From Streptomyces minutiscleroticus (GTDB taxonomy: Bacteria; Actinomycetota; Actinomycetes; Streptomycetales; Streptomycetaceae): DNA of 64,000 bases. Below, piece by piece: positions 16,609-24,420 of the stretch. The stretch lies in NCBI RefSeq assembly GCF_014650875.1, contig NZ_BMVU01000036.1, positions 22,282-86,281 on the forward strand. Reading direction: 5' to 3'. How positions within the stretch are numbered: the first letter of the stretch is position 1; each line of letters opens with the position of its first letter. Under the pieces are notes generated by a model. That model worked only from the letters and a program-made list of their open reading frames with translations. It made no database searches and was not told where the DNA came from. The translations under genes were made by a program, and so were the position numbers.

Positions 16609-17049
16609 TCAGGACGCCGTGTCCGGCGGCCGCACCGGGGACGGGGCGGCGGTGAAGACGACCTGCAGCTCAGGGCGCAGCCCCAGGCTCCCGCCGGTCG
16701 GCAGCCCTTCGGCGGCGACGACGATGTTGTAGTGGTTGGGGAAGTGGCAGGCGTCGAAGCCGAGCACCGTACCCACGCGCTCGCCGCCGATCCAGCATCC
16801 GTCGCCGCGGTCGACGACGCCCGCCCGGGTCAGCTCGGCGAAGCCGAGGAAGCCCACGCGGTCGACGCGCTCCCCCGGCACGGCTCCGATCTGGTCGGTG
16901 ACGACCAGTTCGTGCAGCTCGCCGCGGCGCACGCAGCGGCTCGTGCACGGCTCCAGGGTCATGCCGCGGTCGGTGCGGCGGTGCAGCAGCACCTTGACCA
17001 GCACCCCGCGCACCTCGCGCTTCGCCCCGTCCTCGCCCGGCCCGCTCAT
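16609..17049 (-). CDS. Conserved protein of unknown function at the end of the leftward biosynthetic arm
   Basis: 146 residues, soluble, mostly beta, with a CTSRCVRR cysteine pair, a LGFDACHFPNHYN segment and no signal peptide. I do not recognise a catalytic motif. ATG 17049 has GGGGAGGG and overlaps the upstream Gfo/Idh stop by 4 bp (ATGA), so it belongs to that operon. The same GGGGAGGGACG site precedes the fusion gene that starts this arm. It could be a small binding or isomerase-type protein acting on the pathway product. Confidence 0.65.
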   Translation of the reverse strand: MSGPGEDGAKREVRGVLVKVLLHRRTDRGMTLEPCTSRCVRRGELHELVVTDQIGAVPGERVDRVGFLGFAELTRAGVVDRGDGCWIGGERVGTVLGFDACHFPNHYNIVVAAEGLPTGGSLGLRPELQVVFTAAPSPVRPPDTAS

Positions 17050-17990
17050 CGTCCCTCCCCTGTCCCCGCAACGGTCCGCTCGCGGCCGTACGCGGCCCGC
17101 ACCAGCTCCAGCGCGGCCAGTCCGTCGCCCGCCCCGGTCCCGTCCCCCGCGCCGCGGTCGAGGGCCGCGCCGAAGGCGTCCAGCACACCGGCGTACTCGT
17201 GCCACAGCGACTCCTTGAAGCCGGGCCGGCCCGCGAGCAGGTCCGCCTCCAGCACCGTGCCGTCCGCCAGCAGCAGCCGCAGGTCCTTGCGCTCGCCCGG
17301 GTACGACCAGTCCAGCTCGACCCGGGCCGTGCCGCCGTCCGTGCCGCGCAGGTCGACGAGCGCCCGCCGATCGGTGCCGTGCGCGTCGCGGACGATCCCG
17401 GCGGCGGTCACGGCGGCCCCGCCGAGGAAGTACCGCACCAGGTCGAAGGCGTTGGGGCCGTTGTCGGCGACGCAGCCGCCGCCGCACCGGCGCGGGTCGA
17501 GGTACCAGGTGTCGGTGCCGATGTGCTCCTCGATGCGCTCCAGGTAGCGCACCCGCATCGCGGCGATCCGGGCCCCGGCGGGCAGCCGGCGCCGCAGGGC
17601 GCGCACCTGGTCGTTGTAGCGGCGGTGGAAGGCGGTGAACAGCACCGTGGCACGGTCGCGGGCCAGCCGGTCCAGCGCGCGGGCCTCGGCCAGGTCGACG
17701 GCCAGCGGTTTCTCCACGCACACCGGCACACCGGCCGTGAGCGCGTCCCGGCAGACGGCGGCGTGCAGGTCGTTGGGCACGGTGACGACCACGGCGTCCA
17801 GACCGGGGTGCGCCAGCAGCGCGCGGTGGTCGGCGTAGCAGGCGGCCCGCTCCCGGTGAGGGGCCCGCGCGGCCTCCCGTACGTCGCACACCGCGGCCAG
17901 CTCCCACCCGGGCAGCCGGTCGATCGCGGCGAGATGGAACCGGGAGACGGCGCCGAGCCCGACGACCCCGGCCCGGCGCGGCCGCGTCAC
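17046..17990 (-). CDS. Gfo/Idh/MocA-family NAD(P)-dependent oxidoreductase
   Basis: 314 residues. The N-terminal Rossmann motif is GLGAVSRFHLAAI and the family EKP motif is in VEKPLAVDL, followed by the sheet domain. Such enzymes oxidise or reduce sugars and cyclitols, for example forming a 3-keto sugar for later transamination. GTG 17990 overlaps the stop of the Ldh2 gene (GTGA), and its own stop overlaps the next start (ATGA). It is the second Gfo/Idh domain of the locus, and two DegT aminotransferases lie on the other arm. Substrate unknown. Confidence 0.85.
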   Translation of the reverse strand: MTRPRRAGVVGLGAVSRFHLAAIDRLPGWELAAVCDVREAARAPHRERAACYADHRALLAHPGLDAVVVTVPNDLHAAVCRDALTAGVPVCVEKPLAVDLAEARALDRLARDRATVLFTAFHRRYNDQVRALRRRLPAGARIAAMRVRYLERIEEHIGTDTWYLDPRRCGGGCVADNGPNAFDLVRYFLGGAAVTAAGIVRDAHGTDRRALVDLRGTDGGTARVELDWSYPGERKDLRLLLADGTVLEADLLAGRPGFKESLWHEYAGVLDAFGAALDRGAGDGTGAGDGLAALELVRAAYGRERTVAGTGEGR

Positions 17991-19177
17991 GCCGCACCGT
18001 CCCCGGCGGCGGCCGCGGCCGGGTCCTCCCCGGCCGGCGCCGCGGCCCCGGCCCCCGCCGCGCACGCGGGCAGGTCCAGTCCCAGGCGGGTCAGCTCCTC
18101 GTGCACGCCGGCCGCCAGCGGGACGCCCGCCCGTCGCCGCTCCCGCGCCCGTTCGGCCTCCCACCAGCCCGGATAGCGGACGGGCGTCCGCGGGTCCAGG
18201 GGCGGGCAGCGCAGCAGCGTACGGAACATCTCCTCCGCCGCGGCGGCGAAGTCCGCCTCCGGGCGCAGCGTGCGCGGGTCGACGGCGAGCAGCAGGAAGC
18301 CGATGTCGTCGTCGCGGCCGTGCGGCCGTCCGTCGCCGGCCAGCGCGGCCGGTGCCGGGCCCACGGCCGCGCCCGGCACCAACGCCGCCAGCAGCTCGAC
18401 CGCCAGCCCCAGCCCGTAGCCCTTGTACGCGCCGGTGTCCGGGTCGCCGCCGAGCCAGCGCAGGTGGGCGGTGCCGCGGTCGAAGGCCGCCGGATCGGTC
18501 ACCGGCCGCCCGGCCGCGTCCTCCAGCCAGCCCTCCGGAACGGACCCGCCGCGGCGGGCTGCGGCCCGGACGCGCCCGGTGGGCACCACCGTGGTGCTCA
18601 TGTCCAGGACGAAGGGATGGCCCTCCAGGGCGGGGGCGGCGACGGCGAGCGGGTTGGTGCCGAGCATGGCGAGCGCCCCGTGCGGCGGGCGGGCGATGCG
18701 CTGGCCGCCGCAGTTGCCCGCCACGATCCCGATCATGCCGCGGGCGGCGGCGCGGGCGGCGTGGAAGCCCGCGCAGCCGAAGTGGGTGGCCCCGCGCACC
18801 GCCACCAGGCCGACCCCGTACCGGCGGGCCCGCCCGGCCGCGTCGTCCATGGCCTCGGCCGCGGCCCACAGGCCGAGCGCCCGCCGGGCGTCGACGACGG
18901 CGCAGGCCCCCAGGTCGCCGAGCACCTCGGGGACGGCGGCGGGATCGGCACGGCCGCAGGCGAGCAGCGGCAGGTACAGGCGGGTCAGGTTGGCCACGCC
19001 GTGCGAGGCGGGTCCGGTCAGGTCGCCGTGGCAGAGCGCGGCGGCGGCGGTGGCCGCGCGCGCGGGCGGGACGCCGTACCCGGCGAACAGCCCGGTGACG
19101 GCGGCCAGCAGCCGGTCGTGGCCGACCAGTACGGCCGGTGGGGACTCGGGGACGGGTGCGGGGCCGGGCGGTGTCAT
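17987..19177 (-). CDS. Malate/L-lactate dehydrogenase family (Ldh2) oxidoreductase
   Basis: 396 residues of the YlbC/ComC/DpkA type, a fold distinct from classical lactate dehydrogenase. Visible are GDLTGPASHGVANLTRL near residue 51, the GATHFGCAGFHA segment and the nucleotide-contacting MLGTNPLAV. Family members reduce 2-oxoacids or cyclic imines with NAD(P)H. ATG 19177 follows AGAGGGAG. The last roughly 30 residues are Ala/Gly-rich. It is coupled to the downstream Gfo/Idh gene. A repeat-filled 160 bp separates it from the M20 gene. Confidence 0.85.
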   Translation of the reverse strand: MTPPGPAPVPESPPAVLVGHDRLLAAVTGLFAGYGVPPARAATAAAALCHGDLTGPASHGVANLTRLYLPLLACGRADPAAVPEVLGDLGACAVVDARRALGLWAAAEAMDDAAGRARRYGVGLVAVRGATHFGCAGFHAARAAARGMIGIVAGNCGGQRIARPPHGALAMLGTNPLAVAAPALEGHPFVLDMSTTVVPTGRVRAAARRGGSVPEGWLEDAAGRPVTDPAAFDRGTAHLRWLGGDPDTGAYKGYGLGLAVELLAALVPGAAVGPAPAALAGDGRPHGRDDDIGFLLLAVDPRTLRPEADFAAAAEEMFRTLLRCPPLDPRTPVRYPGWWEAERARERRRAGVPLAAGVHEELTRLGLDLPACAAGAGAAAPAGEDPAAAAAGDGAA

Positions 19178-19195
19178 ACGGGGCTCCCTCTGCTG

Positions 19196-19358
19196 GACTG
19201 GTCGGGCCTCGCGGCTCGCGGGGTCCGTCGGCGGTTCGTGGGACTCGGACGGCGGCTCACGGGGTTCGTCGGCGATGCGCAGGACTCGTTCCGCGGCTCA
19301 CGGGGCGCGTTCGGCGGTTCGCAGGACTCGTTCCGCGGCTCACGGGGCGCGTTCGGCG
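19196..19358. repeat. Degenerate tandem repeats of about 40-42 bp
   Basis: Roughly four copies run through the gap between the M20 and Ldh2 genes. The last two (from 19279 and 19321) are 42 bp apart and almost identical over 37 bp, each reading GCAGGACTCGTTCCGCGGCT then CACGGGGCGCGTTCGGC. The final copy runs into the M20 gene and encodes its C-terminal FAERAP. The expansion probably duplicated the 3' end of that gene. Confidence 0.75.
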
Positions 19359-20686
19359 AACGTGGTCAGCAGGCGGCTCACCACGCCCGCGAACGCCTCC
19401 AGGTCGGCCAGGTCGGCGAACTCCCCCGCCGCGTGCGCGCGGTTGTCCTCCAGGCGCCCCGGTCCGAGCACCGCCGTGAAGGCGCCGGGCAGGCCGTGCG
19501 CCCAGATGGCGTCGCAGGTGAAGGCGGGCTCGCCGGCCGGGTGGCGGGGCGCGCCCGCGGCGTGCAGCAGGGACTCGGCCCAGGCGTCGGCACCGTTCAG
19601 GCACGGCAGTCCGCGCTTGTCCCACTCCAGGCGGGTGACGGCGGCCGCGTCGGCGGCGGTGCGGGCGAACTGCCGGCTGCCGGCGAAGCGCGCGGTGAAC
19701 GCGCGCAGCCCGTCGGCGACGGCGTCGGTGACCGCGCGTTCCAGGGCGGCGCCCTGCCCGGCGGTGGCGTAGGGGAGGTTGAGCAGCAGCTGCCCCTGTC
19801 CGTAGACGCGGTTGTGCAGATGGCCGGTGTGCAGGCCGGCCACGCACACCCGGCTCCCCCCGGTTCGCCCCTCCGGGGTCTCCGTCCCCCCGTCCAGGGC
19901 CCTCGTCCACCCGTCCAGGGCGGCGGCCAGGTGCTGGGCGAGGAAGCCGAGCAGCACGGTGGCGTTGTGACCGCGCTCCGGGCGGTCGTCGACGGCGCCT
20001 ACGCCGGCGACGGTGACACGGGCGGTCAGCGCCGCGGTGGCGCGGGGCAGGTAGCGCAGCCCGGTCGGCTCGCAGAAGACGTTCAGACGGCCCGTGAACC
20101 CGGCCTCGACCAGCGGCCGGGTGCCGTGGACGCCCATCGCGCCGCCCTCCTCGCCGCCCACCGCCTGGACGAGCACCGCCACCCGGCGGCCGAGGTCGGG
20201 GCAGGCGGCCCGCGCGGCGCGCACCCCGGCCAGCAGGGCCACCGCCGGGCCCTTGGCGTCGATCGCGCCGCGCCCGGTGAAGCGCGTCCCGTCGAAACCG
20301 ACGGGCTCCGGGCCCGCCACCGTGTCCAGGTGCACGTTGAACATGACGGTCGCTGCGCGCGGCAGGTCCGGACCCAGCCGCAGCACCAGGTTCGGCTGCC
20401 GCGCCAGGAAGGCGGGGTCGGCCGCGGCGTGCCGGCGCACCGCGGCGGGTACGTCGCCCCGGTCCAGCACCTCCGGCGGCGGGCAGGCGTGGTGCACGAC
20501 CCGCATCCCCGCCGCCCGGGCGGCGCGCGCGTAGGCGCGCTGCGCCCGCCACAGGCCGCCGCGCCGGGTCCACGGCAGGCCCGGGACGGGACGCCACGGC
20601 CGGTCCGGGGCGGGGCCGGTCTCCAGCGGTCCGGCGGTGGGCGTGCGCAGCAGGCGCAGCAGCAGCGCACGGTCGCCGGGCCCCAT
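19340..20686 (-). CDS. M20-family metallohydrolase (ArgE/DapE/CPG2-like)
   Basis: 448 residues. The di-zinc site is visible: H and D in FNVHLDTVAG, the bridging D in GRGAIDAKGP, E-E in GGEEGGAMG, E in NVFCEPTGL, and a late His in NRAHAAGEFADL. It would hydrolyse an amide, typically an N-acyl group or C-terminal amino acid, so it may deprotect an acylated amine in the pathway. ATG 20686 has GAGG 5 nt upstream. An alternative ATG at 20761 overlaps the stop of the upstream fusion gene (ATGA) but adds a repetitive GRGVTG-type leader. Confidence 0.85.
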   Translation of the reverse strand: MGPGDRALLLRLLRTPTAGPLETGPAPDRPWRPVPGLPWTRRGGLWRAQRAYARAARAAGMRVVHHACPPPEVLDRGDVPAAVRRHAAADPAFLARQPNLVLRLGPDLPRAATVMFNVHLDTVAGPEPVGFDGTRFTGRGAIDAKGPAVALLAGVRAARAACPDLGRRVAVLVQAVGGEEGGAMGVHGTRPLVEAGFTGRLNVFCEPTGLRYLPRATAALTARVTVAGVGAVDDRPERGHNATVLLGFLAQHLAAALDGWTRALDGGTETPEGRTGGSRVCVAGLHTGHLHNRVYGQGQLLLNLPYATAGQGAALERAVTDAVADGLRAFTARFAGSRQFARTAADAAAVTRLEWDKRGLPCLNGADAWAESLLHAAGAPRHPAGEPAFTCDAIWAHGLPGAFTAVLGPGRLEDNRAHAAGEFADLADLEAFAGVVSRLLTTFAERAP

Positions 20687-20757
20687 CAGCGCCTCACGCC
20701 CCGTCACCCCTCGGCCCCGTCGCCCGCCGGTCACCCCTCGGCCCCGCAGCCCGCCCG

Positions 20758-22896
20758 TCATCCCCGTCCCCCGGTCCCGTCGCCCGTCCGCCGCTCCTCG
20801 GCCGCGCCGCCCGTCCGGGCCGCCCCGTCGAGCAGGGCCCGCAGCCGCTGCCCGGCGCGGACGAACGGCTCCGCCGCGCCACCGGCCGCCCGCAGCCCCT
20901 CGTGCGGCCGCGCGGCCAGGTGCGGCTCCAGGCTGAACGCGCCCTCGTAGCCGCCGTCCAGCAGCGTCCGCAGGCAGTCGGCCACCCCTGCCCGCCCGTC
21001 GCCCGGCAGGGTGTACGTCACGCCGTCCGCCGTGCGCACCCCGTCCTTGACGTGCACGTGCGCCACGTACGGCAGGACCCGGCGCAGCACCTCATGGGCG
21101 TCGTAGCCGTACGCGAGGCCGTTGCCGGTGTCGAAGAGCAGCCGCAGCGCCGGGGAGCCGGCCTCGCGCACCAGGCGCAGCATCCGCGCGGGGTCGGCGC
21201 CGGCCCAGCCCGCGCAGTTCTCGTGCAGCAGGGTCAGGCCCGCGCGCTCCGCGCGGGCGGTCAGGCAGGCGACGCGGTCCAGGACCCGGCCGGCCCACTC
21301 GGCCTCGGGGAGCCCGTCGCCGGGGTACGACATGATGCGCACGTACCGGCAGCCGAGCAGGGCGCACTGGTCGGTGAGAGCGTCCAGTTCGGCCAGGTCG
21401 TCCGCGAACGGCGCGGTGACCGGGCGGGCCCAGTTGCCGATGCGGGAGGCCAGCGCCACGGTGCGCAGCCCGGCCGCGCGCAGCCGGTCCGCGACCTCCC
21501 GCGACCGCCGCGGACCGAGTTCCGCCACCGGGACGCCGTCGACGGTACGCAGTTCGATGCCCGGCCAGCCCAGCCGGGCGAGCGCGGCGATCTGCCCGTC
21601 CAGGCCGGCGGCGGCCTCGTCGCCGATCCCGGCCAGCCGGTGGGCGGGGAAGGAGGGCGCGGACCCCGGCGCGACGGGCACGGGCTGCGACGCGACGGGC
21701 ACGGGCCGGCGGGTCCGGGGAGGGCCGGCGGAGCCGCGATGCCGCCCCTCGGCCCGTCCGCCGTCCCCGGCCCGTCCGCCGTCCCCGGCCCGTCCGCCGC
21801 CCCCGGCACCTCCGCCGTCCTGGCCCCGTCCACCGTCCCCGGCCCGTCCGCCGCCCCCGGTGCCACCCTCCCCGGCGCCACCGTCGTCGCCACCACCGTC
21901 GCCGGAGCCGGCACCGGCACCGGCCTCGGCTCCGCAGCGCTCCTTGGCCGCGCACAGCAGGCGCACCACGGCGCAGTGTCCGGCGAGGTCGGCGCGCGGG
22001 CCGTCGGCGAAGTCGCGGTAGGCGCGGCGGAGGAAGGCCGTCAGCGCGTCGTCGCGGAAGACCTGGTGGTCGTCGCGGTCGCCGGTGACCACCAACTGGG
22101 CGTGGTCGTCGCCCGCGTCGAGCGGGTAGTGCCCCGTGGCCGAGCCGTGGTCGAACCGCAGGGTGATGCTGCGCTGCCGCACGGGCGAGGCCAGGTCGGA
22201 GACCAGTTCGCTGCACACCCCCGAGTGGTGACGCAGCGTCAGGGACGCGCCGCCCAGCCGGGGCAGCACCCGGCCGTCGCAGCGCAGGTCGGACCAGCGG
22301 GCGTCGACCAGCTCGGCGGGCCCCGCCAGGTCCAGGACCACGCCCAGCGCGTGCGGGATCTCCACGTCGAAGGCCGTCGGGTGCCCCGCGGTGGCCAGGG
22401 AGCGGGTGAAACGGGGCTTGTGCTGGACCGCGGTGACCGCCGTCAGGCGGCCGAGCGTGCGCTGCCGCACCAGGCGGCGCAGCCTGCCGGTCAGCCCGGC
22501 CTCCAGCCAGTGGGCGACCACCCGTACGTCGAGGCCGTGGCGCCGCCGCAGCCGGAGGATCTCCTCCAGGTCCGCGCGCCCGGCCGCCAGCGGCTTCTCC
22601 ACGAGCAGCTTGTCGAACCCGTGCGCGGCCAGCTCGCCGAGCACCGCGGCGCGGGCCGTCGGCGGGGTGCACACGTGCACCACGGTGGAGGCCGGGCACA
22701 CCAGCTCGCGGGCCTCGGCGATCGAGGAGGCGACGCGCACCCCGGGCAGTCCCCGGCGCGCCCCGGGCCGCGGGTCGCAGGCCACCGGCGGCCCGGCGCA
22801 CAGCGGCCCGTCCGGCGAACCGGCCGTCCGCGCGAGCGTCTTGAGGTGCAGTTCCCGTCCGGAGCGGCCCAGTCCGACCACCAGGGGCTGCAGCAT
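20758..22896 (-). CDS. Fusion protein: Gfo/Idh oxidoreductase + sugar-phosphate isomerase-like TIM barrel
   Basis: 712 residues in two parts. Residues about 1-330 are a Gfo/Idh oxidoreductase (VVGLGRSGRELHLKTL; LLVEKPLAAGRADLEE; AHWLEAGLTGRL). A linker of about 100 residues, rich in Gly/Asp/Arg with GGRAGDGG-like repeats, follows. The last roughly 260 residues are a xylose-isomerase-like/AP-endonuclease-2 TIM barrel (GWPGIELRTVDGVPV; LLHENCAGW; LLFDTGNGLAYGYD; VAHVHVKDGVR; SLEPHLA) with metal ligands E, D, H, H and E. It would be a bifunctional sugar or cyclitol oxidoreductase-isomerase/dehydratase. ATG 22896 has GGGGGAGGG. It is the first gene of the leftward arm. Confidence 0.85.
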   Translation of the reverse strand: MLQPLVVGLGRSGRELHLKTLARTAGSPDGPLCAGPPVACDPRPGARRGLPGVRVASSIAEARELVCPASTVVHVCTPPTARAAVLGELAAHGFDKLLVEKPLAAGRADLEEILRLRRRHGLDVRVVAHWLEAGLTGRLRRLVRQRTLGRLTAVTAVQHKPRFTRSLATAGHPTAFDVEIPHALGVVLDLAGPAELVDARWSDLRCDGRVLPRLGGASLTLRHHSGVCSELVSDLASPVRQRSITLRFDHGSATGHYPLDAGDDHAQLVVTGDRDDHQVFRDDALTAFLRRAYRDFADGPRADLAGHCAVVRLLCAAKERCGAEAGAGAGSGDGGGDDGGAGEGGTGGGGRAGDGGRGQDGGGAGGGGRAGDGGRAGDGGRAEGRHRGSAGPPRTRRPVPVASQPVPVAPGSAPSFPAHRLAGIGDEAAAGLDGQIAALARLGWPGIELRTVDGVPVAELGPRRSREVADRLRAAGLRTVALASRIGNWARPVTAPFADDLAELDALTDQCALLGCRYVRIMSYPGDGLPEAEWAGRVLDRVACLTARAERAGLTLLHENCAGWAGADPARMLRLVREAGSPALRLLFDTGNGLAYGYDAHEVLRRVLPYVAHVHVKDGVRTADGVTYTLPGDGRAGVADCLRTLLDGGYEGAFSLEPHLAARPHEGLRAAGGAAEPFVRAGQRLRALLDGAARTGGAAEERRTGDGTGGRG

Positions 22897-22996
22897 CGTC
22901 CCTCCCCCACGTCGCGTACGAAAAGGGCCGGGAACCACACGGCCCGCGAGTCGCCGAAGCGGCGCGAAGGACGCGCCGGACGGGACCCGGTGAGCG

Positions 22997-23027
22997 ACTC
23001 TAGGCGCACGGCCGGAAACACGGTCAA
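22997..23027 (-). promoter_or_regulatory. Sigma-HrdB-like promoter of the leftward arm
   Basis: Reading leftward, TTGACC (23027-23022) and TAGAGT (23002-22997) are 19 bp apart; both match the housekeeping consensus TTGACn / TAGAPuT. Transcription would start near 22990, leaving a leader of about 95 nt before the fusion gene. Confidence 0.6.
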
Positions 23028-23051
23028 TCCCCTTGCGGAAAGGACGGCCGC

Positions 23052-23084
23052 AACGAGTGAAAAGCCGTAACCGTAACGAGTGAA
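23052..23084. promoter_or_regulatory. Direct repeats upstream of the rightward promoter
   Basis: AACGAGTGAA occurs at 23052 and 23075, 23 bp apart (about two helical turns), just upstream of the proposed -35 at 23100. The placement suits an activator such as a SARP, but no SARP-type regulator is encoded in the window. Confidence 0.4.
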
Positions 23085-23099
23085 GAAAAGCGACGGGCC

Positions 23100-23129
23100 C
23101 TGACCCGCTTTTCCCGGGCCCCGTAGATT
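23100..23129 (+). promoter_or_regulatory. Promoter of the rightward biosynthetic arm
   Basis: CTGACC (23100-23105) and TAGATT (23124-23129) are separated by 18 bp and precede the first aminotransferase start by about 40 bp. The expected start point is near 23136. Confidence 0.5.
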
Positions 23130-23147
23130 TCCATGACAGAGGAAATC
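23126..23147. promoter_or_regulatory. Palindromic operator over the rightward start point
   Basis: GATTTCC and GGAAATC form a perfect 7-bp inverted repeat with an 8-nt spacer. It overlaps the -10 box and the predicted start point, which is the classical place for a repressor. The TetR gene at 34288 is a candidate regulator by proximity only. Confidence 0.5.
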
Positions 23148-23166
23148 CGCCGACGCATCCGGGGAC

Positions 23167-24420
23167 GTGGTGGCATTGTCTCTCGAAAAAGACCTCAAGG
23201 ATCTCGCGAACGCATCCGGTACGGCAGCGGCCGGTGACGCCGGGACCCCCGTCAGGGACCCGGACACGGCCGTTCCGTTCTTCTCCCAGGCCGCCACCTT
23301 CGAGCGGCTGTGGCCGCTGATCGAGGCACGGGTGCACCAGGTCTTCGACCGCGGCAAGTTCTCGCACGGGCGCCAGGTGGCCGAGCTGGAGGGGGCGCTG
23401 GCCGCCTACACCGGCGCGGACCACGTGGTCGCGGTCAACAGTGGCACGGACGCACTGGTGCTGCTGCTGCGCGCGTGCGGACTGCGCCCGGGAGACGGTG
23501 TGCTGGTGCCGGCGTACTCCTTCGTCGCCACCGCCAGCAGTGTCGTACTGGCGGGCGGGCGGCCGCAGTTCGTCGACATCGACCCCGTCACCTACGCCAT
23601 GGACCCGGCCGCGCTCGCCGCGGCCGTCACCCCGGCCAGCCGCTTCGTCCTGCCCGCCCACCTGTTCTGCCGGATGGCCGACATGGGCGCGCTGGCCGCC
23701 GTCGCCGCCCGCCACGGGCTCACCCTGGTCGAGGACAGCGCGGAGGCGATCGGCATGCGGCAGGGCGGGCGCCACGCCGGACTGCACGGCGCGGGCGGGG
23801 TGCTGTCCTTCTTCCCCAGCAAGACCCTCGGCGCGCTCGGCGACGCCGGCGCCGTCCTCACCGACGACCCGCGGGTGGCCGAGCGCGTGGCCGCGCTGCG
23901 CCACCACGGCCGGCCGGGGCCGACCCTGGACGACTTCCCCGCCATCGCCACCGTCAGCACCCTGCCCGGCCTCAACAGCAAGGCGGACGACCTCCAGGCG
24001 GCCGTCCTGCTGGCCAAACTCACCTGCCTGGACCGGGACATCGCGTTCCGCGCCGTCCTCGGCGAGGCCTACCGCCGCCGGCTGACCGGCGTCCCCGGCA
24101 TCACCCGGCTGCCCCGGGCGCCCGCCCGCGGTCCGGACGACGCCGACGTGCTGTACGTGTACCTGATCGAGGCCGAGCGCCGCGACGCCCTGGCGGCGCA
24201 TCTGGCCCGGCGCGGCATCGGGACCGAGGTCTACTACCCCTTCCCCCTGCCGCTCCAGCCCGCCTTCGCCCGGCTCGGGCACCGCCCGGGCGACTTCCCG
24301 CACGCCGAGGCCGCCGCCGGACGCGCGCTGGCGCTGCCGCTGTACCCGGACCTGACGCTGGATCAGGTCGACCGCGTCTGCGCGGAGATCCGCGCCTTCT
24401 GCGCCGGCGGGCCGTCGTGA
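23167..24420 (+). CDS. DegT/DnrJ/EryC1/StrS-family PLP aminotransferase (first)
   Basis: 417 residues with the full fold-type-I sugar aminotransferase pattern: VAVNSGTDALVLLLRA, PAYSFVATASSV, VEDSAEAIG, the PLP-binding lysine K219 in FFPSKTLGALGDAGAV, and NSKADDLQAAVLLAKL. It transfers an amino group, usually from glutamate, to a keto sugar or keto cyclitol, or aromatises one as AHBA synthase does. The roughly 30-residue N-terminal leader is not conserved. GTG 23167 has only a weak site (GGGGAC). It heads the rightward operon and overlaps the second aminotransferase gene by 4 bp. Confidence 0.9.
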   Translation: MVALSLEKDLKDLANASGTAAAGDAGTPVRDPDTAVPFFSQAATFERLWPLIEARVHQVFDRGKFSHGRQVAELEGALAAYTGADHVVAVNSGTDALVLLLRACGLRPGDGVLVPAYSFVATASSVVLAGGRPQFVDIDPVTYAMDPAALAAAVTPASRFVLPAHLFCRMADMGALAAVAARHGLTLVEDSAEAIGMRQGGRHAGLHGAGGVLSFFPSKTLGALGDAGAVLTDDPRVAERVAALRHHGRPGPTLDDFPAIATVSTLPGLNSKADDLQAAVLLAKLTCLDRDIAFRAVLGEAYRRRLTGVPGITRLPRAPARGPDDADVLYVYLIEAERRDALAAHLARRGIGTEVYYPFPLPLQPAFARLGHRPGDFPHAEAAAGRALALPLYPDLTLDQVDRVCAEIRAFCAGGPS

